From: Pirellulales bacterium
GTDB taxonomy: Bacteria > Planctomycetota > Planctomycetia > Pirellulales > Thermoguttaceae
Length of the DNA stretch: 44,002 nucleotides
NCBI GenBank assembly: GCA_016928165.1
Contig: JAFGLH010000143.1
Span: 1-44,002, forward strand
Direction of reading: 5' to 3'
Every line of letters starts with the position of its first letter. Position 1 is the first letter of the stretch. Shown in pieces: positions 23,873-32,312 of this stretch. The position numbers and the translations under genes are program-made. The notes under the pieces were generated by a model, which saw only the letters and a program-made list of their open reading frames with translations, was not told the origin of the DNA and made no database searches.

Positions 23873-25171
23873 GTGAAAACCGCAAGGATCATCTGCGGCC
23901 TGGTCGTAATATCTTGGATTTGGACGCAGCCTCCGGTTCTGGCCCAACGCGTTCGTTTCCCCACTCCGGTGGAGACAACCACCGCCCAATACACGCCGGA
24001 GACTTCCGGCGCGAACGCCGCGCCGACGACTACTGCCCCGGCGTGGTCCGGCGGCGCGCCGTCGGCCGCGTCGTCTTCTCCGCCGGCGTTGCTTTCATCG
24101 CCGCCTTCTTCGACGTACGTTCAGCCTGGCGCCGCGGGCGGGGGCACGGCCCCGGTATATTCGCCGCAGCCCGACCTGACGCCCCCGCCGGCGATCAGCG
24201 GACCGACGCCCGTTCCAGGCGGAGCGGTCCAACCGCCGCCGACAACTTGGGATCCATACGCCACCCCCGGCGGCACGCCCAGCGCGCTGCTGCCGAATAC
24301 CCCGTATTTTCAATCGTCGCCGGACCTCAGCATGGCGACGATGAAAAAGTTCATTCAACACATCGATCTCGATTACCGCTGGTTCGCCGGCCACGGCGAC
24401 CACGAGTTGGGCATCAACGACATGGGGTTAGGCGTTACCTGCGCCTTTCCGATGTTTTACAACTCGCAGACGCCGCTGTTGGTCACTCCGGGATTTTATT
24501 TACATTGCTGGGACGGACCGGTTTCGTATCCGCCCGTGCCCGGCGGTCCTTGGCCGGCCGACATGCCGCCGCGGACCTACGACGCCTATCTCGACGCCGC
24601 CTGGAACCCGCAGGTCACCACCTGGTTCGGCGGAGAATTGAACTTCCGCATCGGCATCTACAGCGATTTCAACCGCGTGACCAGCGACAGCATCCGCTAC
24701 ATGGGCAAGGGCGTGGCGGTGCTGAAGTTCTCGCCCGACGTGAGGATCAAGGCGGGCGCGTGGTATCTCGACCGCAATAAAACCAAAATCCTCCCGGCCG
24801 GCGGCATTTGCTGGACGCCCAACCCGGACATCTACTTCGACGTCCTCTTTCCCAACCCCGAGGTCGGCAAGCGGCTGACCACCTGGGGAAACACCGATTG
24901 GTGGTTGTATTTCGCCGGCGACTACGGCGGAGGAACCTGGACGATCAAACGCAACAACGGTTTGGGCATTCCTCCCACCGGCGACTACGACCGCGTTGAC
25001 TACAACGACATCCGCATCGCGCTGGGGCTGCGGTTCGAGACCCTGCGGAAGTTCCAGGGGAACTTCGAGGTCGGATTCGCCTGCTCGCGGGAGTTGGTCT
25101 ACCGCTACGATCCGCCGCCCGCCTTCTATCCGCACAACACCGTCTATGTAGGCGGCGGGATCTCGTACTGA
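23873..25171 (+). CDS. Outer-membrane beta-barrel-like protein, paralogue 1
   Basis: A 432-residue exported protein. The GTG start at 23873 is chosen because AAAGGGG lies eight bases upstream and the product then begins with a signal peptide ending PPVLAQ. A long Pro/Ala/Thr-rich low-complexity linker (about 25-145) leads into a domain of alternating aromatic strands (IDLDYRWFAGHGDHELGIND ...) and the C-terminal residues GGISY, an aromatic ending typical of outer-membrane barrels. The second half aligns by eye with the next gene (LPAGGICWTPNPDIYFDVLFPNPEV versus IPIGGIVWTPREDVKFDMVFPHPRV). It is probably a planctomycete outer-membrane or surface protein; function unknown. Confidence 0.75.
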   Translation: MKTARIICGLVVISWIWTQPPVLAQRVRFPTPVETTTAQYTPETSGANAAPTTTAPAWSGGAPSAASSSPPALLSSPPSSTYVQPGAAGGGTAPVYSPQPDLTPPPAISGPTPVPGGAVQPPPTTWDPYATPGGTPSALLPNTPYFQSSPDLSMATMKKFIQHIDLDYRWFAGHGDHELGINDMGLGVTCAFPMFYNSQTPLLVTPGFYLHCWDGPVSYPPVPGGPWPADMPPRTYDAYLDAAWNPQVTTWFGGELNFRIGIYSDFNRVTSDSIRYMGKGVAVLKFSPDVRIKAGAWYLDRNKTKILPAGGICWTPNPDIYFDVLFPNPEVGKRLTTWGNTDWWLYFAGDYGGGTWTIKRNNGLGIPPTGDYDRVDYNDIRIALGLRFETLRKFQGNFEVGFACSRELVYRYDPPPAFYPHNTVYVGGGISY

Positions 25172-25188
25172 GAATGGTCGATTGGAAC

Positions 25189-25247
25189 GTAGGTCAGGCT
25201 GTGCCTGATATGGAGTATCAATAAGCGACAGGCACAGCCCGACCTAC
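25189..25247. repeat. Inverted repeat GTAGGTCAGGCTGTGCCTG
   Basis: Arms 25189-25207 and 25229-25247 match as reverse complements at 18 of 19 positions, between the two paralogous outer-membrane genes. Another interspersed palindrome family. Confidence 0.75.
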
Positions 25248-25257
25248 CGAGTGACAA

Positions 25258-26271
25258 ATGATGAACGCCAAGCGCCGGCTCCTGCTGATGTCATTCATCA
25301 TTCTTAATTCATCCTTCATCATTTCTTTCTCCTTCGCCCAGGTCGTGCGGCTTCCGCCCGTCTCGCCGCCGGACCGGCTGGCCTCGCGGCCGGACTCCTC
25401 GGCCGACATACTTCAGACGCCGGGCGAGTTGGGTATTGCCCAGCCGCCGGCGCCCGAGGCCGAGCCGCGATTGCCGCCCGGCGCGCGCAACGGGGTGTTC
25501 CAAAAAATTCTCTTCGACTCCACTTGGCTCGCTCCCGGCGGATACGACGGAATGGGAATGACCGACGTCGGGTTGGAGGCGATCTTCGCCTTGCCCTGCC
25601 CGACGATCGACTCGCCGCTGCTGATTACGCCGGGCTTCGCGGCGCATTATCTCGACGGTCCGCAGCGCGCCGATCTCCCGCCTCGGCTGCACGAGGGATA
25701 CGTCCAGTTTCGTTGGCTTTCGCAGGTGACTCCGAAGCTTGGACTGGACCTGGCAATCACCCCGGCCGCGTACGGCGATTTTCAGCAGGAAACGGCCGAT
25801 TCGTTCCGCCTCACCGGCCACGCGGCGGGCGCTTGGAACTTGACCGATAAGGCGAAGTTGGTGCTGGGCGCGGCCTATCTAGACCGACCCGACGTCCAGA
25901 CAATTCCCATCGGCGGAATCGTTTGGACGCCGCGCGAAGACGTGAAGTTCGACATGGTGTTTCCCCACCCGCGCGTTTCCCGCCGCATCCACTGGGACTG
26001 GAATCCCGGCGACGAAAAGCAGAACTGGCTTTATATCGCGGGCGAGTTCGCCGGCGACGCCTGGGCGATCGAACGCTCCGACGGCGCCTCCGATCAGGTC
26101 GTCTTGAGCGACTATCGGGTGATTCTCGGCCTGGAGCGGCGGGTGGCCGGCGGGCTGAGTTCCAAAGTCGAGGTCGGCTACGTCTTCAGCCGCCGAATCC
26201 GCTACGCCAGCGACACGCCCGAGTACTGGCCCACCGACACGGTGATGATCCGCGGCGGATTGACCTATTGA
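25258..26271 (+). CDS. Outer-membrane beta-barrel-like protein, paralogue 2
   Basis: A 337-residue paralogue of the upstream gene without its long Pro-rich linker. Signal peptide: MMNAKRRLLLMSF then the very Ile/Phe/Ser-rich IILNSSFIISFSFA. The hydrophobic core is encoded by ATTCATCATT-like near-repeats at about 25291-25332. The mature part shares WTPREDVKFDMVFPHPRVSRR and WLYIAGEFAGDAWAIER with the neighbour and ends MIRGGLTY. Two ATGs (25258, 25261) and no strong ribosome-binding site leave the exact start open. The tandem order suggests a local duplication. Function unknown; an outer-membrane location is inferred from composition and the C-terminal aromatic residue. Confidence 0.75.
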   Translation: MMNAKRRLLLMSFIILNSSFIISFSFAQVVRLPPVSPPDRLASRPDSSADILQTPGELGIAQPPAPEAEPRLPPGARNGVFQKILFDSTWLAPGGYDGMGMTDVGLEAIFALPCPTIDSPLLITPGFAAHYLDGPQRADLPPRLHEGYVQFRWLSQVTPKLGLDLAITPAAYGDFQQETADSFRLTGHAAGAWNLTDKAKLVLGAAYLDRPDVQTIPIGGIVWTPREDVKFDMVFPHPRVSRRIHWDWNPGDEKQNWLYIAGEFAGDAWAIERSDGASDQVVLSDYRVILGLERRVAGGLSSKVEVGYVFSRRIRYASDTPEYWPTDTVMIRGGLTY

Positions 26272-26312
26272 CAAGCGGCCGTCGCCGGAGGAAAGTGCGG
26301 AATGGCAACCCA

Positions 26313-26342
26313 CCGCGATCGCAGTCGCGGGGCGTCTTCTTT
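26313..26342 (+). terminator. Weak terminator after paralogue 2
   Basis: CCGCGA (26313-26318) pairs with TCGCGG (26325-26330), followed by GGCGTCTTCTTT. It resembles the stronger hairpin at 23580-23608 but has an interrupted T-run. Confidence 0.35.
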
Positions 26343-26357
26343 CCCGCGCGTGAAAAA

Positions 26358-27434
26358 ATGTCCGAATTTATTTTCGCCACCTGCCAAATCGGCGCCGAGG
26401 GAACGCTGAAACGGGAGATCGCTCGACGCTGGCCCGCGCTCCGCTTCGCCTTTTCACGGCCGGGATTCCTAACCTTCAAGCTGCCGCCGGAGCATCACTT
26501 GCGAGACGATTTCTCGCTCCGCTCGGTCTTCGCCCGAGCCTATGGATTCTCGCTGGGAAAAGTCTCGGGGCCGTCGCCCAAGGACATGGCCGTCGCGGTC
26601 TGGAAGCTGGTCGAAAATCGTCCAATTCAGAAAATCCACGTCTGGCCGAAGGATGCCCAAGCGCCGGGAGACCGCGGATACGAACCGGCGTTGACCGAAG
26701 AATCTCGGCGCGTCCATCGGCTATTGGTCGAGACTTGTCCGCACTCTGAATTCCAACGAGACGTTGGCGCAACCCAACCGGGCGAGTCGGTCTTGGATTG
26801 CATACTACTATCGCCCGAGGAGTGGTGGATAGGTTATCATCGGGCGAAATCGGTTGCGTCCTTGCATCCGGGCGGGATGATGCCGCTCGAATTGCCTCCG
26901 GACGCGGTTTCGAGAGCGTGGCTGAAAATGGAAGAGGCGTTGCGCTGGTCGCGGCTGCCGATTCCCCCCGGCGCGCGAGTGGCGGAGATCGGCAGCGCGC
27001 CGGGCGGGTCCAGCCAGGCACTGTTGGGTCGGGGATTCCGGGTCACGGGGATAGATCCCGCCGAAATGGACCCGATCGTGTTGAACCATCCCTATTTCAC
27101 CCACGTCCGCCGCCGCAGCTCCCAGGTCCGCCGCCGCGAGTTCCAGAAAATCCGCTGGTTGACCGCCGACATGAACGTCGCCCCGAAATACACGCTCGAC
27201 GCCGTCGAGGCGATCGTCGCCCATCCGCGGGTAAATATCCGCGGACTGCTGTTGACGCTAAAGCTGACCGACTGGAAGCTGGCCGACGAGTTGCCCAATT
27301 TTCTCGACCGCATCCGAAGCTGGGGCTTCAACCGCGTCAAGGCCAGACAACTGCAACACAACCGTCGGGAAGTATGCGCGGCCGCCCTGCAAAAGCCGTT
27401 TCGACGAAAACCTCCTCTCACCGGACGGCGGTAG
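26358..27434 (+). CDS. RlmM-like 23S rRNA 2'-O-methyltransferase
   Basis: A 358-residue SAM-dependent RNA methyltransferase resembling RlmM (ribose methylation of a cytidine in 23S rRNA). An N-terminal THUMP-like region (residues 1-170) is followed by an FtsJ/RrmJ-type Rossmann domain: SRAWLKMEEA (catalytic Lys), EIGSAPGGSS (SAM motif I), TADM (catalytic Asp), LLLTLKLTDWK (Lys) and ARQLQHNRREV (Glu). All four members of the K-D-K-E tetrad are visible. Length is close to E. coli RlmM (366). The ATG at 26358 was chosen because translation there begins with MSEFIFATCQIGAEGTLKREI; the longer open frame upstream overlaps the previous gene. The exact target nucleotide is inferred from family only. 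Confidence 0.88.
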   Translation: MSEFIFATCQIGAEGTLKREIARRWPALRFAFSRPGFLTFKLPPEHHLRDDFSLRSVFARAYGFSLGKVSGPSPKDMAVAVWKLVENRPIQKIHVWPKDAQAPGDRGYEPALTEESRRVHRLLVETCPHSEFQRDVGATQPGESVLDCILLSPEEWWIGYHRAKSVASLHPGGMMPLELPPDAVSRAWLKMEEALRWSRLPIPPGARVAEIGSAPGGSSQALLGRGFRVTGIDPAEMDPIVLNHPYFTHVRRRSSQVRRREFQKIRWLTADMNVAPKYTLDAVEAIVAHPRVNIRGLLLTLKLTDWKLADELPNFLDRIRSWGFNRVKARQLQHNRREVCAAALQKPFRRKPPLTGRR

Positions 27435-27437
27435 GAC

Positions 27438-27461
27438 CGGCAAAACCGCTTCGCTTTGCCG
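27438..27461 (+). terminator. Possible terminator after the methyltransferase
   Basis: CGGCAAA (27438-27444) pairs with TTTGCCG (27455-27461) immediately after the stop codon. Only ATTTGTC follows, so termination strength is doubtful. Confidence 0.35.
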
Positions 27462-27629
27462 ATTTGTCAAAGTAGTAGGGTAAGATTGCGTGTAATTCAA
27501 GCCGTGCCGGATATTACGCCGATGCAAATCATATCACAGGCCGTCCGTCGCTCAATTACCCAACCCGCAAACCCTTCTCAAAATACCCTTCTTAAAACCC
27601 GTCCTTTGCCGCGGCAGGAGATATATTCA

Positions 27630-29825
27630 ATGTCATCGTGTTTGCATCGACTTCGCATGTTATTGGGGATCCTGGTTCTATTCGTAATTCCTTTGTTCCA
27701 CGCATCAGGCGTATCCGCCGTCGCCGACGAGGATAAGTCCCCGACGCTGCCGGGTCCGACCATGACGATGAAGCCGGAACAGACTCCTCAGTCGGAAGAG
27801 TCGGCGCAGACGACGTACTTCCAACACGACGACGAGGACGAGACAAAAGAGCCAGTCGCAAAGAAAGAAAAGAAGTGCGAGAAAGCGCATCCCGAGACCG
27901 TCGGCGAATCGTTGGCCCCGGGGATGATGAAGTTGTTGCAGGAAGAGATATTCGCGGGGATAAAACGTCGCGGAATGACGGCCCACTTCGCCCGCTTTCA
28001 GCAGTACATGATAGGCAAGGTGAACGCCTCGGCGGGCAGATACACCGGCTCCGAGTTGGCGGGCAACTGCCGTCTGCAATGGTACGACCATTTGATGCGG
28101 AACGTATTGACGGCGCCGATCGAGGCCGAGGAGTTCACCCGCAAGTTGCATCTTTCCGCCCTCGACGAGCGTGGGGGGATTGCCCGGTTGATCTCCGCGG
28201 CCGCGGAAAAATTGGACCTCGGCGCGCGAAAATCGCGCGATCCGCTCGCCGTCGAAACGCCCGAGCAGGCCCTTGACGCGGTCCGCCGGGCGTTGATCGA
28301 GGCGCAAGTCGCTTATTGCGCGGCGCTGGCCCCGTTAAGCAAGTCGGAAATCCGCGAATTGCTGGCCAATGCGGTCCCGTCGCTTTGCACTCACAATACC
28401 CTCGGCCACACGCTCGGCAACCGCGGCACCGGCCGGCGGATGTGCGATCTGATGGAAAAGATGGACCGCTCCGCATTGATTGACGCCGCCGAGGCGCTGG
28501 CCCCGCTTGCCGATGTAAAATTGCTGGAAAAACTTAAATCATTGAACATTAGCCCTTCAACAACCACTCGAATCGACACGCCCGCCGGCGCGATCATCGT
28601 CGGCGGCAAAGACCAAAACACCTACGACCTCGACAATATGGCCGACGTGGCCGCGGTAATCGACCTGGGCGGAAACGACGTCTACAACGAAGGGACGGTC
28701 GGGCCGCAGCGGCCGGTATTGCTGGTGATCGACCTGGAAGGAAACGATATATACAGCGGCAAGAATCCCGGCATCCAAGGCGGCGCCGTGTTGGGCGCCT
28801 CGATGTTGCTCGATCTGGCCGGGGACGATCAGTACGTGGCTCGGGAGGTCGCGCAAGGTTCCGTGTTGGCGGGCATTGGCTTGTTGGTCGATTACGCCGG
28901 AAACGACGCCTATGCCGGCGTGAGGCGAATGCAGGGACAGGCCCTGGGCGGAATCGGATTGCTGATCGACCGCGCGGGCAACGACGACTACCGCGCCGCC
29001 CTCTGGGGACAAGGAATGGGCGCGCCGCTGGGGTTCGCCCTGTTGGACGACCTGGACGGAGCGGACCATTACTTCTGCGGCGGAATGTGGCAGGATTCCT
29101 ACGAGGAAACGCCGGGGCTGGAAGGCTGGGGGCAAGGCGTCGGCGCCGGGCTGCGTCAGGTGGCCAATGGCGGAATCGGCGTGATACTCGACGGAGGCGG
29201 AGACGACCTCTACGAATTCGACTATCTCGCCCACGGCGGCGGATATTGGTGCGGCGTCGGCTTCGCCCGCGATTTCGGCGGCAACGACCGGCGGCTCGTT
29301 ACGCAAAAATCATTCCAAGGGGGACCGAGGACGCAATCTCATTTTCAACGCTTCGGCACCGGCTGGGGATGTCACTACGCGATGGGATTCCTCTTTGACG
29401 ACGCCGGAGACGACGTTTACGACGGACGCATCATGAGCACGGGCATGGCTTGGGATTGCTCGCTGGGAGCGCTTTGCGACTTCGGTGGAAACGACGAGTA
29501 CAAGCCGGTCGGCGGACTGACCCAAGGAACCGGCGCGCAGATGGGATTCGGGATACTATTCGATTACAACGGCGACGACGTTTACCGCGGCGGCAATCAG
29601 GGATATGCCCCGTCGAGCATTTCGTACCACGACATGCCCGCTTGCGGCGGCAACTTCAGCTTCGTCGTCGATTACGGCGGCGAAGACGCCTACGGGTGCC
29701 ACGCGCGGAACAGCAGTTACGTTCAACGGGGAGACGCGGGCGGATTCATCATCGACCGGCCGCGACAACACGATTCCGAGGCCACCGCGAACCATTCGCC
29801 AACCGACGCCGACGCCGGATCGTAA
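27630..29825 (+). CDS. Secreted protein with about twelve D-x-x-G-x-D-x-Y repeats
   Basis: A 731-residue exported protein. ATG 27630 has CAGGAG nine bases upstream and opens a signal peptide (MSSCLHRLRMLLGILVLFVI ... GVSA). Next come a Glu/Asp/Lys-rich linker (about 30-90) and a helical domain (about 95-320). From about 345 to 690 runs a repeat array: IDLGGNDVY, IDLEGNDIY, LDLAGDDQY, VDYAGNDAY, IDRAGNDDY, DDLDGADHY, LDGGGDDLY, RDFGGNDRR, DDAGDDVY, CDFGGNDEY, FDYNGDDVY, VDYGGEDAY. Units are about 25-35 residues with Gly-rich QGxGxGxGIGxL segments between them. The pattern suggests a stacked beta-solenoid, and the Asp/Asn-Asp turns may bind calcium as in RTX-like repeats, but the family is not recognised. 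The last residues (about 705-731) are low-complexity. Confidence 0.8.
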   Translation: MSSCLHRLRMLLGILVLFVIPLFHASGVSAVADEDKSPTLPGPTMTMKPEQTPQSEESAQTTYFQHDDEDETKEPVAKKEKKCEKAHPETVGESLAPGMMKLLQEEIFAGIKRRGMTAHFARFQQYMIGKVNASAGRYTGSELAGNCRLQWYDHLMRNVLTAPIEAEEFTRKLHLSALDERGGIARLISAAAEKLDLGARKSRDPLAVETPEQALDAVRRALIEAQVAYCAALAPLSKSEIRELLANAVPSLCTHNTLGHTLGNRGTGRRMCDLMEKMDRSALIDAAEALAPLADVKLLEKLKSLNISPSTTTRIDTPAGAIIVGGKDQNTYDLDNMADVAAVIDLGGNDVYNEGTVGPQRPVLLVIDLEGNDIYSGKNPGIQGGAVLGASMLLDLAGDDQYVAREVAQGSVLAGIGLLVDYAGNDAYAGVRRMQGQALGGIGLLIDRAGNDDYRAALWGQGMGAPLGFALLDDLDGADHYFCGGMWQDSYEETPGLEGWGQGVGAGLRQVANGGIGVILDGGGDDLYEFDYLAHGGGYWCGVGFARDFGGNDRRLVTQKSFQGGPRTQSHFQRFGTGWGCHYAMGFLFDDAGDDVYDGRIMSTGMAWDCSLGALCDFGGNDEYKPVGGLTQGTGAQMGFGILFDYNGDDVYRGGNQGYAPSSISYHDMPACGGNFSFVVDYGGEDAYGCHARNSSYVQRGDAGGFIIDRPRQHDSEATANHSPTDADAGS

Positions 29826-29826
29826 T

Positions 29827-29857
29827 TATATAAAGCCGCGACCGTTGGTCGCGCAAA
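29827..29857. repeat. TATAAAGCCGCGACC-family repeat, copy 1
   Basis: TATAAAGCCGCGACCGTTGG then TCGCGC, directly after the stop codon. A close copy is at 33972-33998 (TATAAAGCCGCGAACGGTGG). It includes a small GCGACC / GGTCGC hairpin. Confidence 0.65.
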
Positions 29858-29860
29858 AAC

Positions 29861-29901
29861 AAGTCCCCTCTCCCCGTGGGAGAGGGTTAGGGTGAGGGCC
29901 G
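29861..29901. repeat. Family-A palindromic element (reverse orientation)
   Basis: GTCCCCTCTCCCCGTGGGAG followed by AGGGTTAGGGTGAGGGCC. Confidence 0.75.
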
Positions 29902-29940
29902 AACAGTCGATAATCCTGGATTGTTGCGACTGATTTCAAA

Positions 29941-29986
29941 ATGCCCTCAACCCCGGCCCCTCTCCCAAATGGAGAGAAGAGATTTT
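29941..29986. repeat. Family-A palindromic element
   Basis: ATGCCCTCAACCCCGGCCCC followed by TCTCCCAAATGGAGAGAAGAG, 33 bases ahead of the next gene. Confidence 0.75.
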
Positions 29987-30018
29987 CAACACGTCCAAAG
30001 TTATCATACGGAGCACTT

Positions 30019-31143
30019 ATGACCATTCGCATATTGATCGGATGCATTCTCGTTTCGCTCGGAACATTCGCCTGGGCGGATGAGGAAACACCCCAGAAAG
30101 ACGCCGACGCCCCGAAAGTGGAACAGCCGACGCTCGGTCCCGAAATGGCGGCGCTGCGAGACCGCGCGAGGAGCGTTTTGACGGCTCACGCGAAACAACC
30201 GTTCAACACCCGCGACAACATGCCCACGGAAATCCTCAGCCGCTGCCTGGCCTACGGCTGCGGGACGGAGGTCTCGCTCGAATCGCCCCAAGGGCAAAAA
30301 ATCAACGGCATCACGTGCCTTTGCTGGAATTACCCCTGCGCCGGATACAACCTGATCGGTCGCAGCGGCGACCACATGGCCGCGCGGATCGGCTACGCAT
30401 ACCAGGAGCACCCCGGCGAGTTTCTGGCGACGCTGGCCCTCGCGCGCGTGCCCGCAGATTACCCGGTCCGCGTCGGCAAAGACGTGCGCAAGGTCGCCGA
30501 TCTGGTCGAGGCCGAGGAGCTAGCCTGCCGGAGCGGAACCGACAAATCGCTGGTGTTGATCGGATTGAGTTTCTATCTCGACGAGCCGCAATGGAAGAAC
30601 GACTTGGGCGAGGAATGGTCGCTGGAGAAGATCGTCGAAGAGGAGCTTGCCCGGCCGTTCCCCACCGCGCCCGACGGCGGATTGAATCGTCTGCTGGGAT
30701 TGAGTTACGCCGTCGAGCGTCGCGAAAAGAAAGGCCAACCGATCGAAGGTCAATTCCAACGGGCGAAAAAGTTTATCGACGAATATCAAGATTATGCGCT
30801 GAAGCTGCAAAACTCCGACGGCAGTTGGGGACCGCGGTTCCTCGCCGCCAAAAGCGCGAGCAACGACCCGGCGGCAGTGTTGCGTTCCACCGGCCGGGTG
30901 CTAGAGTGGCTGGCCCTTTCCTTGCCGGAAGATCGCCTGCAAGACCCGCGCGTTACGGGCGCGGTGTACTATCTGACCCGTTTGCTGAGCAATCAGCGCT
31001 ACCGATCGAGCGCCCCGTCGTTGAACACGCAAGAGATCGTCTCTCTCGGCCACGCCCTGCACGCATTGGCGCTCTACGACCAGCGGGTCTTCAAACCGTT
31101 CGATCCCAAGCCGGAACCGGCCGAGGAAAAGCAAGCGTCTTGA
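30019..31143 (+). CDS. Secreted helical protein with a QW-like toroid motif
   Basis: A 374-residue exported protein, start ATG 30019 with ACGGAGC eight bases upstream. Signal peptide MTIRILIGCILVSLGTFAWA. The body is mostly helical with several Cys (CLAYGCGT, CLCWNYPCAGY), and near residues 259-272 shows YALKLQNSDGSWGP, the QxxDGSWG type of motif found in squalene-cyclase and prenyltransferase toroids. HALHALALYDQ near the end would be another toroid helix. Catalytic DxDD is absent, so it is probably not a cyclase. It follows the D-x-x-G-x-D-x-Y repeat protein on the same strand, separated by 193 bases of palindromic repeats. Function unknown. Confidence 0.75.
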   Translation: MTIRILIGCILVSLGTFAWADEETPQKDADAPKVEQPTLGPEMAALRDRARSVLTAHAKQPFNTRDNMPTEILSRCLAYGCGTEVSLESPQGQKINGITCLCWNYPCAGYNLIGRSGDHMAARIGYAYQEHPGEFLATLALARVPADYPVRVGKDVRKVADLVEAEELACRSGTDKSLVLIGLSFYLDEPQWKNDLGEEWSLEKIVEEELARPFPTAPDGGLNRLLGLSYAVERREKKGQPIEGQFQRAKKFIDEYQDYALKLQNSDGSWGPRFLAAKSASNDPAAVLRSTGRVLEWLALSLPEDRLQDPRVTGAVYYLTRLLSNQRYRSSAPSLNTQEIVSLGHALHALALYDQRVFKPFDPKPEPAEEKQAS

Positions 31144-31156
31144 TTTCACAATTAGT

Positions 31157-31190
31157 CACTTCTCCCACTGGGAGAAGGTTAGAATGAAGG
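31157..31190. repeat. Diverged family-A element
   Basis: ACTTCTCCCACTGGGAGAAGG followed by TTAGAATGAAGG, a decayed copy of the family-A core. Confidence 0.55.
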
Positions 31191-31230
31191 TTGATTGACA
31201 GTCAACATCGGATAATAACGATGTAATCCA

Positions 31231-31275
31231 AGCCGCCCTCACCCCCGGCCCCTCTCCCAAAGGAAGAGGGGAGTC
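31231..31275. repeat. Family-A palindromic element
   Basis: GCCGCCCTCACCCCCGGCCC followed by CTCTCCCAAAGGAAGAGGGGAG, four bases from the stop codon of the UroD-family gene on the minus strand. Confidence 0.78.
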
Positions 31276-31278
31276 ATG

Positions 31279-32304
31279 CTAATCCCGATACACCGCCAAA
31301 ATGTTTTCCGGCGGGACGTCGGGCTGAAACAAGTGGGCGGGGGCAAGAATGTAGCCGCCGTCGCGGCCGAGCACTTCGCAATATCGCCGGGCCTCGGCGC
31401 AAACCTCCTCCGGCGAACCGTGCGGCAGCAGCCGCTGCATGTCAATCCCGCCGTGGAAACTGATCCGCCCGGCGTATTCGGCCGCCAGTTTCTCGGGCAG
31501 CATCTCCGGCCCGGCCGGCTGGATCGGGTCCAGCACGTCCACGCCCGCCGCGATCAGTTCCGGGATGAACGGCCCGATCTGTCCGCAGCTATGATAGAGG
31601 ACCTTCGCCCCCAGCGAGTGGATGCAATCGGTCATCTCCTTGATGTACGGGGCGACGAACTCGCGGAACATTCGCGTCGAGATCAGCGGACCGTTTTGGC
31701 TTCCCAGGTCGCTGATGACCAGGAATAGGTCGATACGCCCGCCGGTCGTCTCGGCCGCCCGCGTGTAGTCTTCCAAATAAAAATCGGTGAACCGCCGGCT
31801 CATGTAGTGCGCCCAATCGGGGCGTTGGGCCATGTCGATAAACATCCCTTCCCAACCGCGGACCAGCGATGGCCGCTGCCAAATGTCGGCGAAACCGTAG
31901 AGCAGCGCGTGGTCGTCCCAGCGCCGGCACTGCTCGGCCAGGGCCGCGTGGTCTAGGGCGTCGGGCGTCGGCCAGGCGAAATTCTTCAGATCGTCGAACG
32001 TCTCCGCGTCGGCCAATGCCCCGCGAACGTCCTCGCGCATCGGTCCCCAGGGCGTTTGGCGATAGACGTATCGCTCGCCCCAAAAGTTTTGCACCACGCC
32101 GTTGGAAAGTTCCTTCTCCGGCGGATCGGCGATCGAGAGGTGTCTAACGTCGATGCCCAAATCGTCCAACACGCGATCTCGATCATCGTGGCCGAGGTGC
32201 GACAACAATCGGTTCCATGTACATTCCTCGGCCCAGAAATCGCGCGGCGTGCGATCGGGCCGACGATGACCCAGGGCGATAAGGACTCGTTCGCGCGGGG
32301 TCAT
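31279..32304 (-). CDS. Uroporphyrinogen decarboxylase (URO-D) family protein
   Basis: A 341-residue TIM-barrel protein of the URO-D superfamily, which includes HemE and corrinoid or cobalamin-dependent methyltransferases (MtaA/CmuA type). It begins MTPRERVLIALGHRRPDRTP, typical of the methyltransferase-like branch, and has KVLYHSCGQIGPFIPELI (His-x-Cys-Gly, zinc-type ligands of that branch), DVLDPIQPAG and SFHGGIDMQRLLPHGSPEEV. The HemE substrate Arg pair is not evident, so haem synthesis is unlikely. It starts eight bases after the stop of the C69 peptidase on the same strand, implying a two-gene operon. The substrate is unknown. Confidence 0.85.
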   Translation of the reverse strand: MTPRERVLIALGHRRPDRTPRDFWAEECTWNRLLSHLGHDDRDRVLDDLGIDVRHLSIADPPEKELSNGVVQNFWGERYVYRQTPWGPMREDVRGALADAETFDDLKNFAWPTPDALDHAALAEQCRRWDDHALLYGFADIWQRPSLVRGWEGMFIDMAQRPDWAHYMSRRFTDFYLEDYTRAAETTGGRIDLFLVISDLGSQNGPLISTRMFREFVAPYIKEMTDCIHSLGAKVLYHSCGQIGPFIPELIAAGVDVLDPIQPAGPEMLPEKLAAEYAGRISFHGGIDMQRLLPHGSPEEVCAEARRYCEVLGRDGGYILAPAHLFQPDVPPENILAVYRD

Positions 32305-32312
32305 TGCGCTTG

